A program made the position numbers and the translations under genes. A stretch of 64,000 nucleotides of DNA. Source: Aestuariivita sp. (GTDB lineage Bacteria; Pseudomonadota; Alphaproteobacteria; Rhodobacterales; Rhodobacteraceae). The notes under the pieces are model-generated. The model was not told the origin of the DNA and ran no database searches. It saw only the letters and a list, made by a program, of their open reading frames with translations. The stretch lies in contig JAPORY010000044.1 in NCBI GenBank assembly GCA_026709985.1, positions 1 through 64,000 of the forward strand, given 5' to 3'. This document shows positions 1-8,458 of the stretch, piece after piece; within the stretch, counting starts at the first letter, position 1, and the number at the start of each line of letters is the position of its first letter.

Positions 1-695
1 TGGAAAAAATGTGGTTCAAGCCTTAATTTTGTATTGGTGGGTTATATTTCTGTCGTAATTTTTTTCCCATGACTCCACCCCCATTGTTTTTGCAAGCGGC
101 TCAATTATGTATCTTAATCCGCAGGAAGAATTTTCGTTTAATCACAAAAGAAGAAAAAGGGCGATCAATGCCGCCCTGTGTGTTCGTTGATCAAGGTTAG
201 CCTCACGGCATCTGATAAGGCCATTCTGGATAGTAGTTTGTAGAATCGGTACGCCGGTTCAGAGCTGACGTGGCGTAGGATTTCGATTCACCATCGGCGA
301 TGACCGCGAGAATTTTTTCGTCAATCGCAGATAATCAAGCACGGATGGGGTTTGCGCAGCAAGCGATGGCGTCTAGTCGCAAGACTACGATTGCTACAGC
401 CCATCCGTTGATTACAACTAAAGATGGCAAACCGTCGCAAACTACTCATATTTTGTGGTCCTTGCCTTAGTGCGCTCGGTTCGCTCGGTGCGAATGCGGC
501 ATTTGTCTTCATCCCATTTTTGCGAATCGTCCAATTTCGCGTGTAGAACTTCAATTCCAAAAAGGGGGCTAGTATTGGTAAATTTTGCGACCCATAATGA
601 TGAAACTGTGAAGGTCGAATGATTCTAAACTGCCGTAATTCCGGCATCAGCATTTACACTATTGATCGAAGGAACTTGCAAATGGCTCTGGATGA
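1..695. other. No supported gene
   Basis: No reading frame here looks like a protein family I know. A 110-codon minus-strand frame (321-653) is rich in Arg, Ser and His with no domain or convincing ribosome site, and I regard it as chance. The minus strand contains a short A/T-rich stretch at the far left. I see no RNA gene or repeat. Confidence 0.45.
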
Positions 696-1172
696 TCAAT
701 GGCTATCGCTGTGAGCATGACTATGGTCATGACCCGTTTCTTCTCCTGACAAGGTTGTCTTGACTGAAACCATTAAGGTGATCGCCGCCGATTTCTCGAA
801 AGTCAGCGTGATTGGAATCTCCTCTTCCGGCTGCAACTCACGGTTGAGACCCATAAGCATTATGTGATTGCCGCCCGGCATGAGGTTAGCAGATTCATTT
901 TTTGGAATATCAATTCCATCATCTAGGCGTTGCATGCGCATCACGCCATTCGCGTCCTCGGTGTGCGTATGCAATTCAACGCGAGCGGCATAAGGCGACT
1001 CTGCTGACACTAATCGATCGTCTCGCGAGCTTGAATTAAACAGTTCCATATATGCCGCTGCCGTCTTGGGATTAGCAGATAATACATAAGAATTTTCAGT
1101 CGTGATATTTCCCGCTGCAACCCCTGTGAGAGGAAATAACAAAAAGACGAATAGCATGGGGAAAAACGGCAC
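696..1172 (-). CDS. PCu(A)C-type periplasmic copper chaperone
   Basis: Small secreted copper-binding protein of the PCu(A)C (DUF461) family, which carries Cu(I) in the periplasm and supplies it to the CuA centre of cytochrome oxidase. A hydrophobic signal peptide covers about the first 20 residues. It is followed by the family's ordered His/Met ligands: an H-T-H pair near residue 70, Met residues about ten later, and H-x-M in GGNHIM near 105. The C-terminus is His-rich (HDHSHAHSDSH), as in many family members, and may bind extra metal. I place the start at GTG 1172 because AAGGAG (1181-1186) lies eight bases upstream. A GTG at 1181 and an ATG at 1157 are also in frame. No sco or oxidase gene is adjacent. 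The family call is firm; delivery to oxidase is inferred from the family. Confidence 0.85.
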   Translation of the reverse strand: MPFFPMLFVFLLFPLTGVAAGNITTENSYVLSANPKTAAAYMELFNSSSRDDRLVSAESPYAARVELHTHTEDANGVMRMQRLDDGIDIPKNESANLMPGGNHIMLMGLNRELQPEEEIPITLTFEKSAAITLMVSVKTTLSGEETGHDHSHAHSDSH

Positions 1173-1540
1173 CTTAATCACTCCTTATTGCTCCTATGAA
1201 TTGGAAATGCGCTCAAGGCCACTTATGCGGAGGTTAACGAAAGGAAGCATCTAAGACTGACTTGTATAGGTCATCAGATTACATTGGCTGCATTGCCGAC
1301 GCGGGAGAATAGTAGCTTTAAACCCTACGCGCGGTTGTTCCTTGACGATCGTTAAGAATAGCTGCGAAAGCGGACCGTAACCGAAACGTGAAGTTTGTTG
1401 TGTGCCGCTCGCTAGTGGTGATTACTTGACTCGGCATAAAATCTATCAACGTTTGAGTGCAAAAACACCTTTATCGCTCTTCAAACGGGCAGACCCGTCA
1501 TAAGAACGAATTTGCTTTGTTCTGCGGGTGACGAGGTCAG
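1173..1540. other. Intergenic, weak hairpin only
   Basis: No gene is supported. About 45 bases past the ndk stop (minus strand) a short inverted repeat at 1485-1498 (five-base stem, four-base loop) could help end ndk transcription, but it has no clear T-run, so a terminator call is weak. Confidence 0.4.
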
Positions 1541-1963
1541 TTAGACGACCAATTCAAACTCGGCAAAAAAGAACGCAATCTCTATTCTTGCGTTTTCCAA
1601 GGAGTCCGAGCCGTGAACGGAATTCTCCGTAATATTTAACGCGTACTCTGCTCGAATACTACCAGCCTCGGCTTCTTCCGGATTAGTTGCGCCCATCACT
1701 TTTCGGTTTAAAGAAACGGCATCCTCAGCCTGCAAAACCTGCACGACAACTTGTCCCGACGTCATATACTCACATAGTTCGCTGAAAAATGGTCGTTCAG
1801 CATGCACTTCGTAGAATTTAGCGGCTTGTGCTTTCGTCAACAGTAGACGCTTTTGCGCCACCACCTTGAGACCAGATCGCTTCAAATGCTCGTTAATCAC
1901 TCTTGTTAAGTTTCGTCGCGTCGCATCTGGTTTAATGATTGATAGCGTGCGCTGAATACTCAT
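1541..1963 (-). CDS. ndk: Nucleoside diphosphate kinase
   Basis: Transfers the gamma phosphate between nucleoside tri- and diphosphates through a phospho-histidine, balancing cytosolic NTP and dNTP pools. The protein is 140 residues, the usual family length. It opens with the typical SIQRTLSIIKPDA strand containing the active-site Lys. It carries the catalytic His in the NSVHGSDS motif near the C-terminus. The frame is open further upstream (to 2110), but the ATG at 1963 has a good AAGGAGATAT site directly before it and matches the family N-terminus. The 49 extra codons upstream read into the IS605 element end, so they are not coding. The gene lies downstream of, and in the same direction as, tnpB, so read-through from the element could reach it. 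Confidence 0.96.
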   Translation of the reverse strand: MSIQRTLSIIKPDATRRNLTRVINEHLKRSGLKVVAQKRLLLTKAQAAKFYEVHAERPFFSELCEYMTSGQVVVQVLQAEDAVSLNRKVMGATNPEEAEAGSIRAEYALNITENSVHGSDSLENARIEIAFFFAEFELVV

Positions 1964-2035
1964 GAGATATCTCCTTTTGATAGACTTTAGATATATGTCG
2001 TTTAGCGTGTATACTAACAGGGTGAAGTGACTACT

Positions 2036-2055
2036 CCCCGCCCTAAAGGACGGGG
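2036..2055. repeat. IS605 subterminal hairpin, tnpB end
   Basis: Imperfect palindrome reading CCCCGCCC-TAAA-GGACGGGG on the plus strand, with one C/A mismatch in the stem. An almost identical sequence occurs at the other end of the element in the same orientation. In this family such hairpins are the sites recognised by TnpA, and at the tnpB end they form the scaffold end of the omega RNA. Confidence 0.8.
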
Positions 2056-2066
2056 CTTCTTGCTTC

Positions 2067-3236
2067 TTAGGCGACCGAGGGTAATATGCTCGTCTTATGC
2101 CAGCCTCCACAAGCAGAGACGCATAGCCCTGCCGACTTGAGTTTCAAGATACCTTGCTGCCGAATATTCGGGGCCGCGTTGAGATCGCGATCATGCTCGG
2201 TACCACAGGTTGAACAAATCCATTGTCGCACTGACAGCGGTGAGCTTTCGATTTTCGACCCGCAGCAAGAACAGGTTTTGCTCGACGCATACCATGGATC
2301 GATCTTCACCAGATGCTTGCCCGCCCACGCCGCCTTGCAGACCAGTTTGCGGACCAACTCGCCCCAAGACACATCGGCAATATATTTGGCCAGCTTTCGG
2401 TTCTTGAGCAGGTTTTTGACTCGCAGCGTCTCCACGCCGATCGCTTGGCTTTCGTCAATCAGTCGTCGCGACAACTGATGCTGAAAGTCGTTGCGTGTGT
2501 TCGCCGTTTTTTCATGCGCCTTGGCAACCAGCACACGCGCCTTGGTGCGATTGGCGGCGCCGTTCTTTTTGCGCGACAGCGACTTTTGCTTGCGCCGCAA
2601 GTTTTCCGACGCCCGCTTAACGAAGCGGGGGGTTCGCTGCTTTTCTCCCGTGCTGACAACGGCCAGATGCGACAGTCCCAGCTCCATCACAGTGATCTTA
2701 TCGCCCGTAATCACCCGAACCGGCTCCGGCGGAACTTGACGATCATCACACCGGATCGAGGCATCGTATTTCCCCGTTGGCGTACCGGTAACGGTCACCG
2801 TCTTGATCTTGCCAACAAGGGCACGGTGCAATACCGCCCGAACCGTACCAACTTTGGGCAAATACAAGGCCGTGCCATCAACGACCTTCACGCGCCGCGG
2901 GTACGATAGCGCTTGCTTGCCGCGCTTACTCTTAAACCGCGGATAGCCCCCTTGCCGCCGAAAAAACCAGCGAAACGCCGCATCTAAATGGATCACTGAT
3001 TGCTGTAAGGCCTGGCTGTCAGCGGCTTTAAGCCATTGCGTATCCGCGGCCACGTTCAAATCCAAAAGCCGATCCAACAGCATCCTCTTGCTGATGCGCT
3101 CGCTGCTTTCCGACCACGCCGCCTGCCGCCAGTTCAAGGCAAAATTATAAGCCCATCGCATCGCGCCAAACTGAAACGCGAGCGACTGACACTGGTCGGG
3201 CGTCGGATACAAACGGACTTTGGTTGCCTTCAACAT
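2067..3236 (-). CDS. tnpB: TnpB, RNA-guided nuclease homologue with altered RuvC-I residue
   Basis: Full-length TnpB (389 residues) of IS200/IS605 elements, the ancestor-type of Cas12. The order is an N-terminal OrfB_IS605 helix-turn-helix region starting MLKATKVRLYPT, a wedge/REC-like region, then a split RuvC nuclease with a zinc ribbon. The zinc ribbon is visible as C322-x2-C325 and C341-x2-C344. RuvC-II Glu is at 269 (IGVETL) and RuvC-III Asp at 351 (HDRDLNAA). The RuvC-I motif reads VMELG, with Glu185 (codon GAG, 2682-2684) where the family has Asp in the x-I-D-L-G motif. That change would be expected to impair or abolish cleavage, although Glu can sometimes bind metal. The frame is otherwise uninterrupted beside a ruined tnpA, which suggests either recent decay or retention for another role. 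Confidence 0.9.
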   Translation of the reverse strand: MLKATKVRLYPTPDQCQSLAFQFGAMRWAYNFALNWRQAAWSESSERISKRMLLDRLLDLNVAADTQWLKAADSQALQQSVIHLDAAFRWFFRRQGGYPRFKSKRGKQALSYPRRVKVVDGTALYLPKVGTVRAVLHRALVGKIKTVTVTGTPTGKYDASIRCDDRQVPPEPVRVITGDKITVMELGLSHLAVVSTGEKQRTPRFVKRASENLRRKQKSLSRKKNGAANRTKARVLVAKAHEKTANTRNDFQHQLSRRLIDESQAIGVETLRVKNLLKNRKLAKYIADVSWGELVRKLVCKAAWAGKHLVKIDPWYASSKTCSCCGSKIESSPLSVRQWICSTCGTEHDRDLNAAPNIRQQGILKLKSAGLCVSACGGWHKTSILPSVA

Positions 3237-3258
3237 CGGGTCATTCTATCACTCGACT

Positions 3259-3679
3259 ATGGATATCTCAAGCCAATATCGCACCAGTAGACAGTGCGTT
3301 TGCTTTCCCTGTTCACTTGATATTGGTCACCAAATACCGTCGCAATGGACGCTCTGATCTCACAATACCGAACTTGAGACAGATCTTTGACACGGTCGGC
3401 AACGACTTCGAAGCAAAGATGATTGAGTGCGATGGAGAAGACGACCCCATCCCTTTGCTGGTCAGCGATCGGCCAAACGTCTGACGCTCCAAACGGGTCA
3501 ACAGCTTGCAAGGCGTATCCAGCAGGTGTTGACGAACTTTCCGACCTGAAGTCACGGGACGCTATCGCAACGGCGTTCGGTGGTCACCTTCCGACTTTGC
3601 GGCCGCGTGTGGCGGAGCACCCCGCAACGTCATTCGCAAATAGGTCGAAGATCAACGCTCCACTCAAAAGCGGCGCTAA
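3259..3679 (+). pseudogene. tnpA: Decayed IS200/IS605 TnpA (Y1/HUH transposase)
   Basis: Reading across frames gives a recognisable TnpA. The first part is frame 1 from ATG 3259 (MDISSQYR). A frame change near 3300 leads into FPVHLILVTKYRR, then the DGEDD region, VNSLQGVSSR, TGRYRNGV and FAAACGGAP. Three stops interrupt the second frame: TGA at 3482, TGA at 3530 and TAG at 3641. The HUH motif, normally D-D-H-x-H-L-L, reads DDPIPLL, so both catalytic His codons (CAY) have become Pro (CCY). The TAG at 3641 sits where the catalytic Tyr codon is expected (IRK-stop-VEDQ). No active transposase can be made. The assignment rests on motif resemblance across the whole length of the family. Confidence 0.85.
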
Positions 3680-3697
3680 AGAGTTTGCGCCTTATAT

Positions 3698-3717
3698 CCC
3701 CGCCCTAAAAGACGGGG
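3698..3717. repeat. IS605 subterminal hairpin, tnpA end
   Basis: CCCCGCCC-TAAAA-GACGGGG, the partner of the hairpin at 2036-2055, in the same orientation and differing only in the loop region. It lies about 20 bases past the tnpA remnant. It supports the element boundary near 3720-3730. Confidence 0.8.
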
Positions 3718-3730
3718 TTTTACGGCGCGA

Positions 3731-4488
3731 TGGATAAAATTATCTAGCACGCTAGCACGGCACCAAAAGTCTGCGTGGTCGATTATCAACACTCTATTCG
3801 GTATCAATTGCTAAAAACTTGATACCGCTCAATTGTTATACGCACAAGAAGCAATCTATCGCCGGTTGCTAGCCGACAAATAAGGCTGGGTAAAGCCGCG
3901 AAGACGCAAGCTGATGATAATCGCCATTAATTAATTATTTGTTGCCCAGTTGCGGCAATTCAGCAGGCAAGGTCGCAAGAAAAAGTAAAATGCGCTCGGC
4001 GTCTTTAACAAATTCAGCCGTAACTGCTTAACCTCATTTGAGACATCTGGTTCTTTGCGATATTCGTTAATCATGGCGGCGTTTCATTTAAGGGCGATCT
4101 GGATGTCGACGATTTGATGATAGCCGAGGGAGTCAAGTCTTGATATCCAGCAGTAGGCTTGGGCGAAGTGCTGTGTACCAAAAGTGGCACCAAAAGTATC
4201 AACACGTTCTCAGAAAAAATGCTTACACGTCTCAATACATAGGATAGGCCGCACAAAACAAACTCGCTCTCCAGTAGCGGCTGAACAGCCGTTTATCTTT
4301 TAATGGGTCGGACGCTTTTCTTAGTTCGCCCTTTCTCAATGGCAGCGAAATGACCTCCGCAAATTATCGATATGCCTGAACCGTCATGACCATAGTCCAG
4401 ATAGATCAAAAATTCAGCTCATGCCAAAAAATGACGACTTACGGCCGCTTGCCCACTGATTTGATCAAGAATTTCGAGTAGCTTTGCG
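3731..4488. other. Intergenic, possible gene remnant on minus strand
   Basis: No intact gene. On the minus strand, around 3940-4030, one frame gives a short protein-like end (FVKDAERILLFLATLPAEL, then a few residues and a stop), but stops and frame changes lie just upstream. This may be the tail of a lost gene next to the IS element. I cannot name it. Confidence 0.35.
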
Positions 4489-5064
4489 ATGGATCACGTT
4501 GGTCAGTTGATTTTTTTGATCATGCTCGGCATTGCCGTAGTATACTGGTTTTTTGTCACGCACCATCAGAGCATTAATCGAACAGCGCAACAGATTGCCG
4601 CTTGGAGCTTAATATTTGTGGGAGTTATTGCTGCGGTCGCTTTGTGGCAAGATGTTAAAGAAGAAGTTCTTCCGCGCCAGGCGATATCTTACCAGCATGG
4701 AACTGTTGAGGTTCCTCGCTCCCCTGACGGACACTTTTACATGACCCTGCTCGTCAACGGAACGGATATACCTTTCGTCGTCGATACCGGCGCGACAAAG
4801 GTTGTGTTGAGCAAGAAGGATGCGACCCGTTTAGGAATCGATTCTCACAGTTTGGTTTTCCGCAATCGTGCAATGACTGCGAACGGTGAAGTCATGACGG
4901 CGCCAGTCTCACTTGATCGGATCGAAATAGGTGATATCGTCGACCATGACATAGATGCGGCGGTTAACTCAGGAGAACTTGAGCAGTCTCTGCTGGGAAT
5001 GAACTATTTGCAGCTTTGGAAGCGCATTGAACTCCTGCAAGACAAGATGATTCTCATTCGGTGA
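4489..5064 (+). CDS. Membrane-anchored retropepsin-like aspartic protease (TIGR02281 type)
   Basis: A 191-residue protein with two N-terminal hydrophobic segments (about 7-23 and 38-53), followed by a single retropepsin-fold domain. The active-site signature VVDTGATKVVLS has its catalytic Asp at 99. Retropepsins act as dimers, so one Asp motif per chain is expected. The family (clan AA, TIGR02281) is widespread in alpha- and betaproteobacteria, and its substrate is generally unknown. Topology suggests that the protease domain faces the periplasm. The ribosome site before ATG 4489 is weak, but the N-terminus fits the family. It converges with holC, leaving about 40 bases between the stops. Confidence 0.85.
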   Translation: MDHVGQLIFLIMLGIAVVYWFFVTHHQSINRTAQQIAAWSLIFVGVIAAVALWQDVKEEVLPRQAISYQHGTVEVPRSPDGHFYMTLLVNGTDIPFVVDTGATKVVLSKKDATRLGIDSHSLVFRNRAMTANGEVMTAPVSLDRIEIGDIVDHDIDAAVNSGELEQSLLGMNYLQLWKRIELLQDKMILIR

Positions 5065-5106
5065 GACAAAACCTTTCGGCCCACGCTAGTGCTCGTGAGT
5101 CATCAA

Positions 5107-5580
5107 TTATGCTTCAACCTTCATTGTCCATCCGCCCTTTTCTTCGGTCCAATATTGAACCGCACATCCCGAATCTGTTAAGGTCTTCCATTGTCGACGA
5201 GATTGAGAAATCGCTTCATCATTGTTTGCCTCAAATAATATGCAAACACGGCTTAGATCCTTGGCTTCGTCTATCTCAAAGCCTGCCCCATTTACGCAAA
5301 TAAGACAGTCTGGAGAATTGCCGGCGGTGCTCGTTGTCAAAACCACCGGTTGCGCCGACTCATGCAGTTCCCCAGCAAGTCCATGGGGCAAGAAACTGTC
5401 CTCGGGAACCTCCCATAAACTGCGATCAATTTGGTCTACCTGCGATTGCTCCACAAAGCGCACAGCAACCCGCCATTTTTGAGCAAGTGACTTTTTTAAT
5501 AATTGACGCAATGCCCCGGCCAACGAAGATCGAGTGATTCGATAGAAATAGGCCACTCCCATTGTGTTAGTTTCGCTCAT
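5107..5580 (-). CDS. holC: DNA polymerase III subunit chi
   Basis: 157-residue HolC homologue. Chi links the clamp-loader complex to SSB on lagging-strand templates. Features that fit are an N-terminal VAYFYRI strand, a central WRVAVRF and QIDRSLWEVPEDSFLPHG segment typical of chi, and a C-terminal Lys/Trp-rich end. It starts at ATG 5580, fourteen bases inside the pepA 3' end, so the two are translationally coupled. The pepA-holC order is common in proteobacteria. Confidence 0.88.
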   Translation of the reverse strand: MSETNTMGVAYFYRITRSSLAGALRQLLKKSLAQKWRVAVRFVEQSQVDQIDRSLWEVPEDSFLPHGLAGELHESAQPVVLTTSTAGNSPDCLICVNGAGFEIDEAKDLSRVCILFEANNDEAISQSRRQWKTLTDSGCAVQYWTEEKGGWTMKVEA

Positions 5581-7039
5581 ACTTTTGATGAATCAACTTA
5601 TTGATCGCCAACACCCCCCAGCCCGTCGCCCCTGCCGGAGCAAATTTGGTTCCCGCCTTCACTAAGGCGACCCCGGCAATATCAAGATGAATCCAAGGGC
5701 AATCATCCCGAACAAACCGCTGAAGAAACTGCGCAGCCGATATCGCGCCAGCGTCACGACCACCAACATTCTTCATGTCTGCGACCCTAGATTTGAGTAA
5801 CTTGTCGTAATCGTTTCCTAACGGCATACGCCAAGCGCCCTCGCCCTCTTCCGCACTGGCTTTCAAAAACGCATTGCAGAATTGGTCGTGGTTCGAAAAT
5901 ACCCCGGCATTGGAATGGCCCAGGCTGACAATGATAGCACCCGTCAACGTTGCCAAATCAATCATGCCAACGGGGGAGAAGCGTTCTTGAGTATACCACA
6001 TGATATCGCCGAGAACGAGGCGACCTTCAGCATCAGTGTTGATAATTTCAACCGTGTCGCCCTTAAGCGAGGTCACAACATCGCCCGGCCTTGTGGCCTC
6101 GCCAGACGGCATATTTTCAACAAGGCCTACAACGCCTACAACGTTGGCGTGCGCTCGACGCTTGGCCAACGCACACATTACCCCGGCAACAACAGCAGCA
6201 CCGCCCATATCCATGGTCATTTCTTCCATGCCTTCGGCACGTTTTAGGGAAATGCCACCCGTGTCAAAAACAACTCCTTTACCAACTAAGGCCATCGGGG
6301 CATCTTTCTTGGTCGCCCCTTGCCAACGCATTACGACCACTTTGGAATTACTGACAGAACCCTTCCCAACACTGAGCAGCATGTGCATGCCTAGTTCGGC
6401 AAGATCCTTTTCTTCCAATATTTCGACCTTGATGCCGAACTTGGACAAAGCTGACAAACGATGAGAAAATTCATCCGTTGTCAGGTGATTTGCGGGTTCA
6501 TTCACCAGATCGCGTGTTACGATCACGCCAGTGGCCAACGCCTCTAGAGTAACTAAATCCACCTTTGCGAGTTCCGTCTTCGAAAGCTGAATTGAAACAG
6601 CGCCTCGTGTTTTGGTATCTTTGGTCTTATGAGGGTCAAAGCTATAGTCTCGTAGCAGTATGCCCAACGCCAACTCCTCACCCCACCGTCGATTTCCCCA
6701 GAGAACTGTCAAACGGTCCTCACCTTTCCGTTTGACAAGTTCCGCGCCCGCCTCTCTCAAATCAAGGGCGGTCGGCTTATTTGGCACAAAGAGAATGTCG
6801 AGCGCATCGGCCGTCATACCCTTCGGCCAAACAAATGTTTCAACATGAGGAATTTTCATCTTCGCGAATTTAGGACTGTCGATCAGTCGGGTGAGTCCGC
6901 CTTGCATTAGTCGATCAACGTTTTTGGCGATCGCGTCCATTTTTCCAGAAGCGGTAACACACACTGCAACCCGTCCGGCAGTCTTACTTAATACTTCCAT
7001 ATTTAATTCAACGAAATTGAGCTTGGTCAGTTCGGTCAT
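5567..7039 (-). CDS. pepA: Leucyl aminopeptidase (M17)
   Basis: Cytosolic di-metal aminopeptidase that removes N-terminal residues from peptides; in some bacteria PepA also binds DNA. The 490-residue protein has the M17 two-domain layout. The C-terminal catalytic domain shows the metal ligands in GVVFDTGGISLKRAEGMEE, MTMDMGGAA and NTDAEGRLVLGD. I chose ATG 7039 because ATAGGAGAAACT precedes it; a TTG five codons earlier would overlap that site. It is probably the first gene of a pepA-holC operon. The promoter likely lies in the 285-base gap shared with the divergent lptF. Confidence 0.95.
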   Translation of the reverse strand: MTELTKLNFVELNMEVLSKTAGRVAVCVTASGKMDAIAKNVDRLMQGGLTRLIDSPKFAKMKIPHVETFVWPKGMTADALDILFVPNKPTALDLREAGAELVKRKGEDRLTVLWGNRRWGEELALGILLRDYSFDPHKTKDTKTRGAVSIQLSKTELAKVDLVTLEALATGVIVTRDLVNEPANHLTTDEFSHRLSALSKFGIKVEILEEKDLAELGMHMLLSVGKGSVSNSKVVVMRWQGATKKDAPMALVGKGVVFDTGGISLKRAEGMEEMTMDMGGAAVVAGVMCALAKRRAHANVVGVVGLVENMPSGEATRPGDVVTSLKGDTVEIINTDAEGRLVLGDIMWYTQERFSPVGMIDLATLTGAIIVSLGHSNAGVFSNHDQFCNAFLKASAEEGEGAWRMPLGNDYDKLLKSRVADMKNVGGRDAGAISAAQFLQRFVRDDCPWIHLDIAGVALVKAGTKFAPAGATGWGVLAINKLIHQKYERN

Positions 7040-7218
7040 AGTTTCTCCTATCAAGTTGATCCCGTCGGACTTCGAGTAGCGACCTGCACTTTCATAAGTT
7101 CGTCGACATCCAGCACCTTATTCACATAGTCCGGCGTAGATGGAAATTCCCTAACATAAAAAGTGACCTCGTTTGCGTCCGTTAATTGAATCAATTTTGC
7201 CCGGCCTCAAGGTACCGG

Positions 7219-7248
7219 TTTACACTTTATGAATTGCAGAGACATGAT
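7219..7248 (+). promoter_or_regulatory. Candidate promoter for the lptF operon
   Basis: TTTACA at 7219-7224 and CATGAT at 7243-7248, 18 bases apart, about 75 bases before the lptF start. The match to the sigma70-type consensus is partial, so this is only a candidate. Confidence 0.3.
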
Positions 7249-7324
7249 AAGAAGATTTACACTGAGGTTTAACGTCGTTGGTAAGTGCAGTAGTTTGCAC
7301 GGACTCTTGCTCGGAGAAAGTAAC

Positions 7325-8458
7325 GTGACGCAATATGACAGGTACATACTGTCAAGCCTGTTACGGATGTTCGGCCTATTCGCCCTAGTCTTGGTCGGTG
7401 TCTACTGGGTAAATCACGCGGTATCTTTGTTTGACCAGTTGATCGCAGGCGGACACTCGATATTGGTTTTCTTTGAATTATCGGCGCTTGGCTTACCCAG
7501 CCTGATCCGAATCGTGTTGCCAATCGCTGGATTTGCAGCGGCGGTCTACGTAACAAATCGCCTCTCCGAAGAGAGTGAACTGACAGTCATGCAAGCCATA
7601 GGTTCGAGCCCTTGGCGAATTGCGCGCCCGGTGCTGGTTTTCGGGTTACTCGTTGGCAGCATGATGATGATTCTCAGTCATGTTTTGCTTCCGGCAGCAC
7701 TCGCGCAATTGAAACTGCGCGAAATGGAAATCTCGCAATACTCAAGCACACGGTTATTGACCGAAGGCGCATTCTTGCACCCGACTAGCGGTATTACGTT
7801 CTTTATTCACACTATCGAAGACGATGGAACTTTAAAAAACATTTTCTTGTCGGACCGCCGAAATGACGCAGAGGTTGTGACCTACACGGCACTCGAAGCT
7901 TTTTTGTTCCGCAAAGATGACGCTACCACCCTACTCATGTTCGACGGCCTTATACAACGATTGCAGATTGAGGATGCCGAACTCACAACCACGAGTTTCG
8001 AAAACTTTTCGTATGATATCTCTTCACTTCTCGCAACTAAAGCGCAACGCAAGCGTACGATTCGTGAATTAAGTTCGCAGGAATTGATGTTTGATCACGG
8101 TCAAATTGAGCAATTTGAAGGATTTTCGAAGGGATCACTCTTAGAAGAGCTACATCAGAGATTTTCCCGCGCTCTTGTTTGCATTGCAGCGGCGATGATT
8201 GGATTTAGTGCCTTGCAACTCGGATCTTTTTCTCGATTTGTGATTTGGCACCGAGTGGCCCTCGGGGTGATTTTACTCGGAATTATGGAGGCCTTGCGTG
8301 CACCGAGTTCCGCGCCTGTCATTGATCATCCCGAACTGTGGCCCTTAATTTACGCCCCAGCGCTTCTCGGAATCGCAGCCTCAACGCTGTTGTTGTGGCT
8401 ATCGGCACATCCCGATCTGGTGCTCAGAACTACCGGACCAACGGTGAAACAACAATGA
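7325..8458 (+). CDS. lptF: LPS export ABC transporter permease LptF
   Basis: Inner-membrane permease that, with LptG and the LptB ATPase, extracts lipopolysaccharide from the membrane and pushes it along the LptC-LptA-LptD bridge. It has the YjgP/YjgQ layout: three membrane segments in the first ~130 residues, a periplasmic beta-jellyroll (around 130-250), then three further segments. The start is GTG 7325, preceded by GGAGAAAG, giving VTQYDRYIL as expected for LptF. The frame is open 32 codons further upstream, but those codons do not fit the family. It overlaps lptG by ATGA. lptB, lptC and lptA are not in the window. Confidence 0.94.
   Translation: MTQYDRYILSSLLRMFGLFALVLVGVYWVNHAVSLFDQLIAGGHSILVFFELSALGLPSLIRIVLPIAGFAAAVYVTNRLSEESELTVMQAIGSSPWRIARPVLVFGLLVGSMMMILSHVLLPAALAQLKLREMEISQYSSTRLLTEGAFLHPTSGITFFIHTIEDDGTLKNIFLSDRRNDAEVVTYTALEAFLFRKDDATTLLMFDGLIQRLQIEDAELTTTSFENFSYDISSLLATKAQRKRTIRELSSQELMFDHGQIEQFEGFSKGSLLEELHQRFSRALVCIAAAMIGFSALQLGSFSRFVIWHRVALGVILLGIMEALRAPSSAPVIDHPELWPLIYAPALLGIAASTLLLWLSAHPDLVLRTTGPTVKQQ

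Larger units (their letters stand above)
2021..3730. mobile_element. IS605-type element with decayed tnpA and intact-length tnpB
   Basis: The element has divergent tnpA (plus) and tnpB (minus) flanked by near-identical subterminal hairpins in the same orientation at 2036-2055 and 3698-3717. This is the arrangement of IS200/IS605 family elements, which move as single strands and have no terminal inverted repeats. Exact outer ends cannot be fixed without an empty-site comparison, so the coordinates are approximate. In this family the 3' end of tnpB plus the right-end hairpin encodes the omega RNA. Here that region would lie roughly at 2030-2200 on the minus strand, and its guide would extend into the ndk leader. 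tnpA is clearly non-functional, so the copy cannot mobilise itself. Confidence 0.85.

Noticed and set aside
321-653. 110-codon minus-strand protein at the left end
   Set aside because: Composition and lack of a ribosome site suggest a chance frame.
1964-2110. N-terminal extension of Ndk
   Set aside because: The extra 49 codons read into the IS element end, and a strong ribosome site supports ATG 1963.
3482-3643. Recoding of TGA/TAG within tnpA
   Set aside because: Loss of the catalytic His residues and a frame change show plain decay, so no recoding is needed.
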